Positions 34,527-43,478 of a stretch of DNA of 64,000 nucleotides are shown here, one piece after another. Each line of letters begins with the position of its first letter. Positions within the stretch are counted from its first letter, which is position 1. The stretch comes from UBA11872 sp965198285 (GTDB taxonomy: Bacteria > Chloroflexota > UBA11872). The translations under genes and the position numbers were made by a program. Where the stretch lies: assembly GCA_965198285.1 (NCBI GenBank), contig OZ240251.1, positions 372,001-436,000 of the forward strand. Reading direction: 5' to 3'. The notes under the pieces are model-generated. The model ran no database searches and was not told where the DNA came from. It was given only the letters and a program-made list of their open reading frames with translations.

Positions 34527-37306
34527 GCCGCCAACTCCCGGTTCAGTTCTTCAAGCAACGTGTTGAGGTCAGCGCCGAATACCTGGGCGGCGCGGCCGAG
34601 GCCACCGCGTTCGACAAATGGGCTGAAATCGAAGTCGTCGGTGGTGACAGCCAGCGAGGCGGCGACGTGGTCGCGGATCATGTCCAGCCAGTGCCGCTGT
34701 TCGGGGCTAAAGTGGCGGCCGTTTTCCTGTTGTTGTGCGAGCCACTGCCGGAACCGCACCTCGACCAGTTCGGGGTAGGCGACCAGTTCGGGGGTAAGCC
34801 CAAGGGCGAAGCGCACAATGGAGACTAGGTCGGTCAGTATGCGTTGGGGCGAACCGTGGACTTTGGAGCGATCCAGCGCCTGATAGGCGGCCCAAAGCGT
34901 GCGGGGCGTCCAGCGCTGCGGCGCGGTCTCTAGAGAGTTGGCCAGTTCCCTGATCTGCGCGAATGTGAGGCGCTGCCGCCAGGGGATGTTGTAGAGAATC
35001 TGGAGAGCCGTGATTTCGTCTCGGTGTTCCTCGAGGTACTCACGGAAGCGCTGCGTGTAGGCACGGGCGCGGTCGGCAGCGTCATGCGAGCCGCCGGCGA
35101 AGAGCAATTCGTCCTGGGATACCTCGTCGATGGCCTGTTCGTGGGATCGCCCGATGTCAATGAGTCGTTGCCGCAGATCCGGGTTGGTCGCCAGCGGCTG
35201 GACGGCATCTTGCATTAGCGTGCGGGCGGCCTGATCAACGTCTTTTTTCTTCGGTTCGCATTTGCCGCCAGTGGCTTGACGGGCAGCTTGAATGTGCCGG
35301 TCAGGGTCCGCCGCTTCGATCAGTGAGTGGGTCAGGTCGACAAGCGGGCGGCCCGCCAGGTCTTCCAGCTCTTCGCGCTCGCTGGGTTTGAGGCGGCGGT
35401 CCAGGCGGGCGAGCCGGGAAGCGACCGAGGTCAAGGTTTCCGGCTTCAATTGGCCAAGAGCCAGGCTCTCCAGCAGGCGACGCAACGGAACAGACCGCTG
35501 GCGCTCCAGTGGCTGGGTGTCGTTCAACTGCGACTCTGTGACGCCGACAGCGTCCACGATCACGAAGTGGGTCTTGGTCGCCACGTCGGGCGTGACCTGC
35601 TGCAAGTCGGCGTCCTGAATGACCCGCACGCCGCGGCCCTTCATCTGCTCGAAGAAGGTGCGGGACCTGGGGGCACGCATAAAGACGAGGCACTCCAGCG
35701 GCTTGATGTCGGTGCCGGTGGCGATCATGTCCACGCTGACCGCAATGCGCGGCAGGAAGGTATTGCGAAAGGCTGCTAGGAGGTTTTCGGGCCGGTCGTC
35801 GGTTGACCGGTAGGTGATTTTGCGCGCGAAGTCGTTGCCTTGGCGGAATTCCTGACGAACTATTTGCAGGATGGTGTCGGCGTGGGCGTCGGTCTTGGCG
35901 AAGATTAGGGTCTTGGGGACTTCGCGGCGCCCCGGGAAGATTTGGGGCAGATTGTCGCGGAAGGTGCGAATGACGGTGCGAATCTGGTCCGGCGCCTCCA
36001 CGCGGCGGTCCAACTGTTCGGGCGTGTATTCGAGAGGCTCGTCCAGTTGTTCCCAGCGTTTGGCGCGTGTCTCCCGGTCGCGGAATCCGGCCCACTGACC
36101 GGCGGGGATGGCGCCGCCTTCCTCGGTGATTCGAGTGCGGATGCGGTAGACATCGAAATCGACGTTCACGCCGTCGGCGACGGCCTGGGCGTGGTCGTAT
36201 TCCATAACGAGGTTCTGGTTGAAGAATCCGTAGGTCTGCCGCGAGGGCGTGGCGGTGAGGCCGATCAGATGCGCGTCGAAGTACTCCAACACCTGCCGCC
36301 AGACGCCATAAATGGAGCGGTGGCACTCGTCCACGATGATGAAATCGAAGGTTTCGATGGGGACGTCGGTGTTGTACTCGACCTCGACCGCCTGGGCCGG
36401 CTGGCGTTCGTAGCCGGACCACTCATCTTCATCGCCTTCCAGCTCGCGGCCGCGCAGCATGGCGTAGAGCCGTTGGATGGTGGAGATGGTGACCTTGGCG
36501 ACGGGATCCAGGGTGTTGCTGGTGAGGTGCTGGAGGTTGTAGAGGTCGGTGAAGCGGCGGCCTTCCGGCGTGGTGAAGTTCTGGAACTCCTTTAGCGTCT
36601 GGCGTCCGAGGTTGGCACGGTCCACCAGGAATAGGACGCGAACGGCCCGGGCGTGCCTGATGAGCCGGTAGGCGACGTTGGCGGCGGTGAAGGTCTTGCC
36701 GGAGCCGGTGGCCATCTGAATAAGGGCGCGCGGGTGGTCGGCGACGAAGGAATCCTCAAGGTTGTTAATTGCCCGTGCCTGGACCGGCCATAACCCGCGC
36801 GGATCTAACGGGGGCAGTGTGCGCAGGCCGTGGCGGAGCGTCGGGGGCAGCCGGTCCGTGCGTGCACGCTGAATCCAGTCGGCCAGGGTTTCGGGCCGAT
36901 GGAACGTGAAGGGACGGCGCGCCCGCGGCCGTGGGTCCAGCAGATTTGTGAACTGCGTTTCCTCGCCAGTGGCTTCGTAGACGAACTTGATCCCGTCAAA
37001 ATGTGCGGGGATATCGTCGGGAAGGCCGGTGACGTATCCAGCCGACTGTCCTTCGACGTCGGAAAGGAGAGTGCCCAAGGGCTTGGCCTCGATGCTGCCA
37101 ACGGCTTTTGCGTCGACGAAAAGCAGATAGTCGACGCGCCCGTGGTCTTCGCTGAGTGTGAACTCTCGGACGGCAACGCCTTGTGCCGCGTACAGGTTCA
37201 GGTTTTTGCGGTCCTGGACCTCCCAGCCAGCAGCGGCTAGGCGCCTGTCGATTTGCATACGGGACAGAGCCTCGCCGGTGAGGTACCCCTCGAAACCACT
37301 GTCCAT
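34523..37306 (-). CDS. hsdR: Type I restriction enzyme, R (motor/nuclease) subunit
   Basis: A 927-residue subunit. The N-terminal PD-(D/E)xK nuclease has D59 and the E-A-K at 73-75. The SF2 motor has ATGSGKT at 199-205, DECH at 326-329, then TATPSRQTYGFF. Motif VI-like residues lie in MIATGTDIKPLECLVFMR and QMKGRGVR. The C-terminal part resembles EcoEI_R_C. It cleaves unmodified DNA after translocation. It is the first gene of the operon; no promoter could be assigned in the repeat-rich upstream DNA. Confidence 0.95.
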   Translation of the reverse strand: MDSGFEGYLTGEALSRMQIDRRLAAAGWEVQDRKNLNLYAAQGVAVREFTLSEDHGRVDYLLFVDAKAVGSIEAKPLGTLLSDVEGQSAGYVTGLPDDIPAHFDGIKFVYEATGEETQFTNLLDPRPRARRPFTFHRPETLADWIQRARTDRLPPTLRHGLRTLPPLDPRGLWPVQARAINNLEDSFVADHPRALIQMATGSGKTFTAANVAYRLIRHARAVRVLFLVDRANLGRQTLKEFQNFTTPEGRRFTDLYNLQHLTSNTLDPVAKVTISTIQRLYAMLRGRELEGDEDEWSGYERQPAQAVEVEYNTDVPIETFDFIIVDECHRSIYGVWRQVLEYFDAHLIGLTATPSRQTYGFFNQNLVMEYDHAQAVADGVNVDFDVYRIRTRITEEGGAIPAGQWAGFRDRETRAKRWEQLDEPLEYTPEQLDRRVEAPDQIRTVIRTFRDNLPQIFPGRREVPKTLIFAKTDAHADTILQIVRQEFRQGNDFARKITYRSTDDRPENLLAAFRNTFLPRIAVSVDMIATGTDIKPLECLVFMRAPRSRTFFEQMKGRGVRVIQDADLQQVTPDVATKTHFVIVDAVGVTESQLNDTQPLERQRSVPLRRLLESLALGQLKPETLTSVASRLARLDRRLKPSEREELEDLAGRPLVDLTHSLIEAADPDRHIQAARQATGGKCEPKKKDVDQAARTLMQDAVQPLATNPDLRQRLIDIGRSHEQAIDEVSQDELLFAGGSHDAADRARAYTQRFREYLEEHRDEITALQILYNIPWRQRLTFAQIRELANSLETAPQRWTPRTLWAAYQALDRSKVHGSPQRILTDLVSIVRFALGLTPELVAYPELVEVRFRQWLAQQQENGRHFSPEQRHWLDMIRDHVAASLAVTTDDFDFSPFVERGGLGRAAQVFGADLNTLLEELNRELAA

Positions 37307-37789
37307 CGCCGCCGCCCTCGATGTCCGCCCACGCGATGGTACGGAATGGCGCGCAGTGCTGAGCAGCTGTGAGGTGGAGCTTGGATTGGGACGGAGGATG
37401 GAGCAGCTGGCGGCGGAGTGCGGAGAAGGTGAGCTTTCATGGGGTGCAGGCCTTTTCAGGCTCTGGAGGCATGCGTGGAAATGGGGTGTGGTTCGACAGG
37501 CTCACGATGAACGGGGGAGGTTTGGAGCACTTGGTCGGGCTGGATGCCAGGGGTGGCTTGGTTGCGGTTTGATGGTTGGTTGCTACTGGGTCCCGGCCGG
37601 GGACGCCGGGATGGCGGGTTGGGTGGTGTTGGGTTCCGGCCCTTCGGCTAGCTCAGGGCAGGCTTGCCGTGAACGGTTGGGTACGCCGGGGTCTGAGGGT
37701 TGCGCGGAAGAGGCCGGTTAGAAACCGGCCCCTACGTCCGGATGGGATGCGGAGGGTGGGGGCAGGCTCGGGGGCTTGGTTGCTGGGGG

Positions 37790-37892
37790 TGGGCGCGGGT
37801 GTTAGCGCCGGCAGCCACCCTCATCCCGGCCTTCTTGCTCAAGGGCGAAGGAGTAATGGGGCGTCTGCGGGTTGACGGGGCAGGGCACGGCG
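37790..37892 (+). repeat. Dispersed intergenic repeat, copy 2
   Basis: It is collinear with 31301-31402: GGGCGCGGGTGTTAGCGCCG, GCAGCCACCCTCATCCC, CTCAAGGGCGAAGGAGTAA and CAGGGCACGGCGG in the same order. Confidence 0.6.
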
Positions 37893-37941
37893 GTGGTTGG
37901 GGCACGTTGGTTGCCCGGAAGACCCTGACCTTAGCCCTCTC

Positions 37942-38062
37942 CCACTGTCCAGACCGGACACATGGTGGACAGGTGTTCGGAGACATGGTTTACACATTTA
38001 GGCGGGCTTCCGGAAATCGACCGTGGCGAGCTGGTCGGTCATGAAGTGCACGGTCCAGCAGG
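37942..38062 (-). mobile_element. Insertion-sequence end remnant (IS481-like)
   Basis: Read on the minus strand, it contains TGTAAACCATGTCTCCGAAC, then ACCTGTCCACCATGTGTCCG and GTCTGGACAGTGGGAG. The same block recurs at 54402-54457 in the other orientation. About 60 nt before it a short frame reads CWTVHFMTDQLATVDFRKPA and then stops, which looks like a C-terminal coding scrap. The IS481 assignment is from memory of similar element ends and is tentative. Confidence 0.4.
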
Positions 38063-38110
38063 CGGCGGTGGCGGTGGGGAGGACCGCGACAGGGGGCGGC
38101 TGGGTGGCCC

Positions 38111-38872
38111 CTAGCAGCCGAGGCCGAGGGTGAAGATGCAGAGCATGCCTTCGATAAACGTGTCGATGTTGCCCAGGGCGTTTAGGCCAAGTTCGGCCAG
38201 GGTGAGCAGCGCTTCCGTGGTGAGCGCGCCGGCCTCGAGCAGCCTGCGAATGTCGGCGTTGCCGGATCGCTTCGCGAGCTCCGCGATCCCTGGCCCGTTG
38301 GGGTCGGCGCCAGCGTCCAGGAGCATCCGCACGACCTCGGTGCCACCGCGATCGACGGCTATGGCCAGGACAGATAAGCCTTCCTCCGCCAGGGTGTTGG
38401 GATCGGCGCCGACACCGAGGAGCATCTGCACAATCTCGACATCGCCATGAATCACGGCCAAAACCAGAACCGCGATGCCGGATTCATCCTTGGCATTAGG
38501 GTCAGCCCCGGCGTCCAGCAGTATTTTCAGGATCTCGGTTTCGCCACTGCGGACAGCCAGGGCCGCGACAGGCTCGCCGTCCGACGTGTGGGCGTCGGGA
38601 TCGGCGCCGGCATCCAATAGCAGCGGCACGATTCCTGAGTCGCCAAGCTCGACGGCTACCGCCAAGGCCGAACGGCCGTCTTCATCTCGATAGTTGGGGT
38701 CGGCACCGGCCCAGATCGCGAGCTCGACCAGCGGCGTCCGGCGTTCGGCGACGTGGTCCAGCAGCAGGGCATCGTTGCCGAGAACCAGCCGTCCCAGGAA
38801 AAACAGAAGTAGCGGCCCGACGAGCGCGAGAGCCACGGCGGCGAATAGGACGAACCGAACCCGGGCTGTCAC
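38111..38872 (-). CDS. Membrane-anchored ankyrin-repeat protein, copy A
   Basis: A 253-residue protein starting at GTG (38870-38872). There is a short cytoplasmic N-terminus and one transmembrane segment (about 6-30). Next is a conserved NDALLLDHVAERRTPLVEL cap, then about five ankyrin repeats of the LLLDAGADPN type. A hydrophobic C-terminal helix region ends in CIFTLGLGC. A nearly identical paralogue of exactly the same length lies at 42543-43304. The first ~87 residues and the last ~70 are almost identical between copies while the middle repeats differ. Ankyrin repeats mediate protein-protein contacts; the partner is unknown. Confidence 0.88.
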   Translation of the reverse strand: MTARVRFVLFAAVALALVGPLLLFFLGRLVLGNDALLLDHVAERRTPLVELAIWAGADPNYRDEDGRSALAVAVELGDSGIVPLLLDAGADPDAHTSDGEPVAALAVRSGETEILKILLDAGADPNAKDESGIAVLVLAVIHGDVEIVQMLLGVGADPNTLAEEGLSVLAIAVDRGGTEVVRMLLDAGADPNGPGIAELAKRSGNADIRRLLEAGALTTEALLTLAELGLNALGNIDTFIEGMLCIFTLGLGC

Positions 38873-38989
38873 GACACCGATCTCACCAATGTGCGCTAGG
38901 CGAGGCTAGCAGTACTTCGGATCCGTACCGCCCGACTCGGCGGGGCCCGGGGTGGGCTTCAGCGTGTTGCAGCGGTGGTCGCTGACGAC

Positions 38990-39478
38990 TCAGTCGAGCT
39001 TGCGGGCGAGTCGGCGGCTGACGGTCGAGTAGCCAAGCCGGCGGTAGAGCCGCAACGCGGGCTGGTTGAACTCGTAGACGCTGAGACCAACCTCCGTGAC
39101 GCCGCGGTCGCGGGCCCAGCGGTGGGCTTCGGTCATCAGTCGCGTGGCGATGCCGTGTCGCTGATGGGCTTGGGCAACCACGAGCTCCTGGACCATGGCG
39201 TAGCGCTGCGGCGCCAGCGCGGGCACATCGGGCGATTCAAGCCGTTCGAAGGCCTGGACCCGAACCAGCCCCACGACAGCACTATCGATTTCAGCCAGGA
39301 ACAGCGCCTGATCGGCATCGTCCAGATGCGCGTCAAACAAGCGCCGCGACCGCGACGGCTGGTCGGTGGACCGAAAGCGCTCAGGGCGCCCCTGCACATG
39401 CAGCGCATCGGCCTCGGCCCACAGCCGGCAGGCCGGACCGTAGTCGGCAGATTCGGCGAGTCGGACCCGGCAGTGCAT
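38990..39478 (-). CDS. GNAT-family N-acetyltransferase, copy 1
   Basis: A 162-residue enzyme of the RimI-like GNAT class. The acetyl-CoA-binding motif A is ELVVAQAHQRHGIATRLMTEA; motif B is LSVYEFNQPALRLYRRLGYSTV, where the late tyrosine is the likely general acid. The substrate is unknown. A closely similar paralogue is encoded at 49750-50235, with the same GGAGGTCCAGAATA-like leader, showing a segmental duplication within the island. Confidence 0.9.
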   Translation of the reverse strand: MHCRVRLAESADYGPACRLWAEADALHVQGRPERFRSTDQPSRSRRLFDAHLDDADQALFLAEIDSAVVGLVRVQAFERLESPDVPALAPQRYAMVQELVVAQAHQRHGIATRLMTEAHRWARDRGVTEVGLSVYEFNQPALRLYRRLGYSTVSRRLARKLD

Positions 39479-39749
39479 GGGAGGTCCAGAATAGGCTGGC
39501 TAGTGCTTGGCCGGTCACAGGAAGCGCTGTGTCCGGCAGGCGTAGCAGGACGGGGCGCAGGGTCAGCAAGTACGGGATCCAACCCAGAAGGCGTCCGAAA
39601 AGCGGCAGCAGAAGCGACGTGATGAGCATAAGCGGGGTGGGCTGCGGTAGTCCCAGAAGTCGGCCTGCGCGCACCATGAGCCGCGACTATGATGGCTTAC
39701 GAATCCGCAGCCGGACCTCTGGCTCAGGAGCGGCCGTGAGGAGTGCGCG

Positions 39750-40898
39750 ATGACGGTGACCGAGGAAGCGGGGTCGGAGGCGCCGGCTGCGCAGCAGACA
39801 ACCGCGATGCTGGAAACGCTGCACATCCGAAACTTCCGTGGCCTCAAGGATCTGAAGATCCAAGGGCTGGGACGGATCAACCTGTTCGCCGGGCAGAATA
39901 ATTCAGGCAAGACGGCGTTGCTGGAAGCACTGGTTCTTCTGTCAGGGGCAGGGTTTCCGAACTTGGCGTTCAACCCTGGGGTTATTCGTGGTTCGGACAT
40001 TCTTGCAGAGACGGAGAGTGCGCCCGGCGGCAATGTTTCCGGAATCGACGTGCATGAGGCACTCTGGAAGCCCATGTTTCATGGCCTCGACATGGGCCAC
40101 CAGATTGAGCTTGGAGCCCGTCATTCAAGGCACGGTGACTTATCATTGATTGTCGATTTCGCAAGGCAAAAGAACGTCGAAATAACAATAGGTAATCTTG
40201 GAGGAAAATCAATAGCCACACTCCAGGATACGATTGGCTTCATCTACCATAGCTCATTGACCGGCACCGTCACGAGCCAAGCATTTGTGGACGAACTGGA
40301 CAGGAAACGCACCGTCTACACGGGAGATTCCAATGCTGATCGGCAACTGCCGTTCCCTTCGGTGTACCTTATGGATCGAGGTTCGAATCAGCGTCAGGAA
40401 GCCGGGAACCTCGGCGAGGTGCGTAGACGAAAACAAGGCGATCTGGTCTTGAGAGCACTACAGATCATCGACCCGCGGCTGAAAAGCATCGAGGAAAACT
40501 CCTCCAGCGGCGTCCCCATGATATGGGGCGACATCGGGCTGCATGAGTTGGTTCCATTGGCTTCAATGGGCGAGGGTCTGGCGCGTGCATCGCGATTGTT
40601 CATTGGGATGCTTCACATGCAGGATGGCCTGGCGATCGTGGACGAAATCGAGAACGGCTTTCATTACTCGGTGGTCCCCGGGATCTGGGAGGCTATCGAC
40701 CAACTGTCGCGTGACTTCGGCGTGCAGGTGTTCGCGACCACTCACAGCCGTGAATGCGTGCGCGCTGCGTATAAGGCGCTCGGCGAAGAAGGGGTCGTCT
40801 ACCACCGGCTGCAGGCGGATGAGGACGGGAATCGCTGCGTTACATATGACCCGGTAGCGCTTAGCGGTTCGTTCTATCACAACTTTGAAATCCGCTAG
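39750..40898 (+). CDS. AAA-family (OLD/ABC-type) ATPase of a putative two-gene defence system
   Basis: A 382-residue ATPase of the AAA_15/AAA_21 class. It opens LETLHIRNFRGLKDLKIQGL, a RecF/OLD-like N-terminus, with Walker A GQNNSGKT at 48-55. The signature-like SMGEGLARASRLFIGML is followed by Walker B LAIVDEIENGFHYS (D298/E299) and the switch histidine in FATTHSREC. GAGGAG precedes the ATG. Base composition is visibly more AT-rich than the surroundings, suggesting acquisition. The next gene starts 3 nt after the stop and encodes a TOPRIM-like protein, so this pair resembles split OLD or PARIS (AriA/AriB) systems. The defence role is inference. Confidence 0.88.
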   Translation: MTVTEEAGSEAPAAQQTTAMLETLHIRNFRGLKDLKIQGLGRINLFAGQNNSGKTALLEALVLLSGAGFPNLAFNPGVIRGSDILAETESAPGGNVSGIDVHEALWKPMFHGLDMGHQIELGARHSRHGDLSLIVDFARQKNVEITIGNLGGKSIATLQDTIGFIYHSSLTGTVTSQAFVDELDRKRTVYTGDSNADRQLPFPSVYLMDRGSNQRQEAGNLGEVRRRKQGDLVLRALQIIDPRLKSIEENSSSGVPMIWGDIGLHELVPLASMGEGLARASRLFIGMLHMQDGLAIVDEIENGFHYSVVPGIWEAIDQLSRDFGVQVFATTHSRECVRAAYKALGEEGVVYHRLQADEDGNRCVTYDPVALSGSFYHNFEIR

Positions 40899-40901
40899 GC
40901 T

Positions 40902-41543
40902 ATGCAAGATTATGGGGATGCCGAGGAAATTGAAATTGAATCGAACATACAGCTTTTGGTCGAAGGAAAAGACCAATTACGGTTTAGTCAGTCACTCCTG
41001 AGGCACTTGGGAATAGGCGATGTGCAGATCCACGACTTTGGCGGGGTAAGTCAGCTCAGGAGCTTTCTGAGCGGATTTGTGGCGAGTGATGGTTTCAGCA
41101 AGGTCGAACGTATCGGCGTAATCAGAGACGCCGAAGAATCCGCTGAGGACGCGTTTCGGAGCGTTCAGAACGCCTTGGAGAACGTCGAGCTTTCTGTTCC
41201 CAAACAGCCGGAAGAGCGTGCTGGGAGTAGCCCTTCAGTGTCGGCGCTGATCCTGCCAGGTGCTGGACGGCCTGGGATGCTGGAAACGTTGCTGTGCGAG
41301 AGCTTTGCCGGGACGCCTGCCAATGGATGTATCGACAGGTTCTTCGAGTGCATGGCGTCCGTGTCCGACTTGAGGATCGCCAATGCGGACAAGGCCCGCG
41401 TATTTGCCTTTCTGGCGGCTACGCCGAAGCCACGCCATTCAGTCGGTGTGGCGGCGTTGCAAGGGCTATGGAACTTAGAACACGCAGCGTTCAAAGTTGT
41501 GCGGCGGTTTCTGGAGGAACTGGCCGACGGGGCACAGCATTAG
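40902..41543 (+). CDS. DUF3226 (TOPRIM-like) putative nuclease partner of the ATPase
   Basis: A 213-residue protein. LLVEGKDQLRFSQSL at 18-32 supplies the TOPRIM-type glutamate (E21), and IGVIRDAEES at 71-80 supplies a D-x-E acidic pair. A helical C-terminus contains GRPGMLETLLCESF. DUF3226 proteins are predicted TOPRIM-fold phosphohydrolases/nucleases, commonly beside AAA ATPases. With the upstream gene it would form an ATPase sensor plus effector nuclease. In canonical PARIS the effector belongs to DUF4435, so this would be a variant with a different TOPRIM family. Less GC-rich than the neighbours. Confidence 0.82.
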   Translation: MQDYGDAEEIEIESNIQLLVEGKDQLRFSQSLLRHLGIGDVQIHDFGGVSQLRSFLSGFVASDGFSKVERIGVIRDAEESAEDAFRSVQNALENVELSVPKQPEERAGSSPSVSALILPGAGRPGMLETLLCESFAGTPANGCIDRFFECMASVSDLRIANADKARVFAFLAATPKPRHSVGVAALQGLWNLEHAAFKVVRRFLEELADGAQH

Positions 41544-41783
41544 CCATCCCGGACTGGTGAACGGAAAGGCCGGCGTATCTGGATGTCGATGCATTAGTGA
41601 CTGCTGGGCACGTCGCGCAAGATACAAGGCGATCGGGAGTGCTGGAGTCCAGAGGCTTCACCGGTATGACGGAGCGTGGGCGCGGGATGTTTGGGGTCCG
41701 AGGATGGGGGTTGTTGGCATCGTCCCTTCGAAGACTTCGGGCCGGTTCACCACGAACAGGTGCGTCTCTGTCCGTTTGACGGG

Positions 41784-42358
41784 TTAGGCGGGCGCCTGCT
41801 CGAGTTCGGCGTCCAGCCGGTCCGTCACAGACATGTGGCCGGGGGCGTGGGTGATCATGAGGGTGGGGCGGCTGGCCTGGGCGACGGCTTGGGGGGTGAC
41901 GCCGCAGCCCCAGAAGACGGGGACTTCGCCGGGACGGATCTCCACCGGCTGGCCCCAGTCGGGTTGGTTGATGTCCTGGATGCCGATGGTGGCGGGGTCG
42001 CCGGCGTGGACGGGGGCGCCGTGGACGCTAGGGTAGCGGGCGGTGATTTCGCAGACCTCGGGCACCCGGTTGGCCTGCACGGGGCGCATGCTGACTACCA
42101 TGGGTCCGGCAAAGGCGCCGGCGGGGCGGCAGGCCATGCTGGTCTGGTACATGGGCACGTTGACGCCCTGGGTCTGGTGGCGCAGTTCAAACCCGGCGCG
42201 GGCCATGGCGGCCTCGAAGGTGAAGCTTGCAGCCGAGCAGGAAACCCACCATGTCGTCCTGCACCTGCTCCAGCACGTCGCTGAGTTCGCCGGGATCCTG
42301 GACGCCGTTGCGGTAGACGCGGTAGCGGGGGGCGTCGGTGCGCAGGTCGGCGCCGCCA
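41784..42358 (-). pseudogene. Broken second copy of the DUF1445 (D-glutamate cyclase N-half) gene
   Basis: The C-terminal 140 codons (from MARAGFELRH to the stop at 41784) are almost identical to the intact gene at 51791-52591. Upstream, homology continues to about 42358, but one extra T (AAGCTTGCAG versus AAGCTGCAG) shifts the frame, and the first ~78 codons are missing. It is a truncated, frameshifted duplicate. Confidence 0.85.
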
Positions 42359-42542
42359 GGTCACCCTGGCCCGCCTAATGACGGTCGACGCGCCCCTAGC
42401 GCCCACCTCACCAACCGGCCACATGGTGAGGCTGCCGCAACATACAGATGACGGTGGGGACTTGGGTGGGCGACGACGGGTTGGGGCGGCGGTTGCTGAC
42501 GTTGCTGGTGGGCTGGCGTGTGAGGCGGCGGCTGCGTGGCTG

Positions 42543-43304
42543 CTAGCAGCCGAGGCCGAGGGTGAAGATGCAGAGCATGCCTTCGATGAACGTGTCGATG
42601 TTGCCCAGGGCGTTTAGGCCAAGTTCGGCCAGGGTGAGCAGCGCTTCCGCGGTGAGCGCGCCGGCCTCGAGCAGCCTGAGAATGTCGGCGTTGCCGGATC
42701 GCTTCGCGAGCTCCGCGATCCCTGGGCCGTTGGGGTCCGCGCCAGCCTCCAGCAGCAATCGCGCGACCTCGGTGTCGCCGCGATCGACGGCGATGGCCAG
42801 GACCGCCAGGCCTTCCTCCGCCAGGGTGTTGGGATCGGCCCCGGCGTCCAGGAGCATCCGCACAATTTCGGTATCGCCCTGAATCACGCCCGAAACCAGG
42901 ACCGGGACGCCGGATTCACCTTTGGCGTTCGGGTCGGCGCCAGCGTCCAGCAGCATTGCCAGGATCGGGGCATCGCCGCTGCCGGCAGCCAGGGACGCGA
43001 CAGGCTCGCCGTCCGACGTGTGGGCGTCGGGATCGGCGCCGGCATCCAATAGCAGCGGCACGATTCCTGAGTCGCCAAGCTCGACGGCTACCGCCAAGGC
43101 CGAACGGCCGTCTTCATCTCGATAGTTGGGGTCGGCACCGGCCCAGATCGCGAGCTCGACCAGCGGCGTCCGGCGTTCGGCGACGTGGTCCAGCAGCAGC
43201 GCGTCGTTGCCGAGAACCAGCCGTCCCAGGAAAAACAGAAGTAGCGGCCCGACGAGCGCGAGAGCCACGGCGGCGAATAGGACGAACCGAACCCGGGCTG
43301 TCAC
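42543..43304 (-). CDS. Membrane-anchored ankyrin-repeat protein, copy B
   Basis: A 253-residue paralogue of copy A with the same GTG start context, transmembrane segment, cap, repeat number and CIFTLGLGC ending. Compared with A, the first ~87 residues match and the DNA there is nearly identical. The differences sit in the central repeats (for example SLAAGSGDAPILAMLL versus ALAVRSGETEILKILL). The pattern suggests duplication followed by diversification or gene conversion. The two copies are direct repeats 4.4 kb apart and bracket the GNAT, ATPase/DUF3226 and DUF1445 pseudogene block. Confidence 0.88.
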   Translation of the reverse strand: MTARVRFVLFAAVALALVGPLLLFFLGRLVLGNDALLLDHVAERRTPLVELAIWAGADPNYRDEDGRSALAVAVELGDSGIVPLLLDAGADPDAHTSDGEPVASLAAGSGDAPILAMLLDAGADPNAKGESGVPVLVSGVIQGDTEIVRMLLDAGADPNTLAEEGLAVLAIAVDRGDTEVARLLLEAGADPNGPGIAELAKRSGNADILRLLEAGALTAEALLTLAELGLNALGNIDTFIEGMLCIFTLGLGC

Positions 43305-43478
43305 GACACCGATCTCACCAATGTGCGCTGGCCGGTGCACGAAGTCTTTCGCGACCGTATCGGACGACGGGACGGAGGCGGGCCGAGACGGTCGCCCAGT
43401 CGGCACGGCGCGCGGCCTGGCCTGGGGGTTGGCACCCCCTCAGTCGGGCTCGCGAGCGAGTCGCCGACCACCGGCCGA

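Larger units (their letters stand above)
37307..38110. other. Repeat-rich, gene-free interval between hsdR and the ankyrin gene
   Basis: It holds several classes of short intergenic repeat: GGTTCGACAGGCTCACGATG (about 37492-37514), a hairpin TCCCGGCCGGGGACGCCGGGA (about 37591-37611), a CTCAGGGCAGGCTTGCCGTG relative near 37660, the dispersed repeat copy 2 (37790-37892), and an IS-end remnant (37942-37995). No protein-coding gene is convincing. Confidence 0.6.

Noticed and set aside
39750..41543. Canonical PARIS system
   Set aside because: The effector matches DUF3226 rather than DUF4435, so only a PARIS/OLD-like reading is kept.
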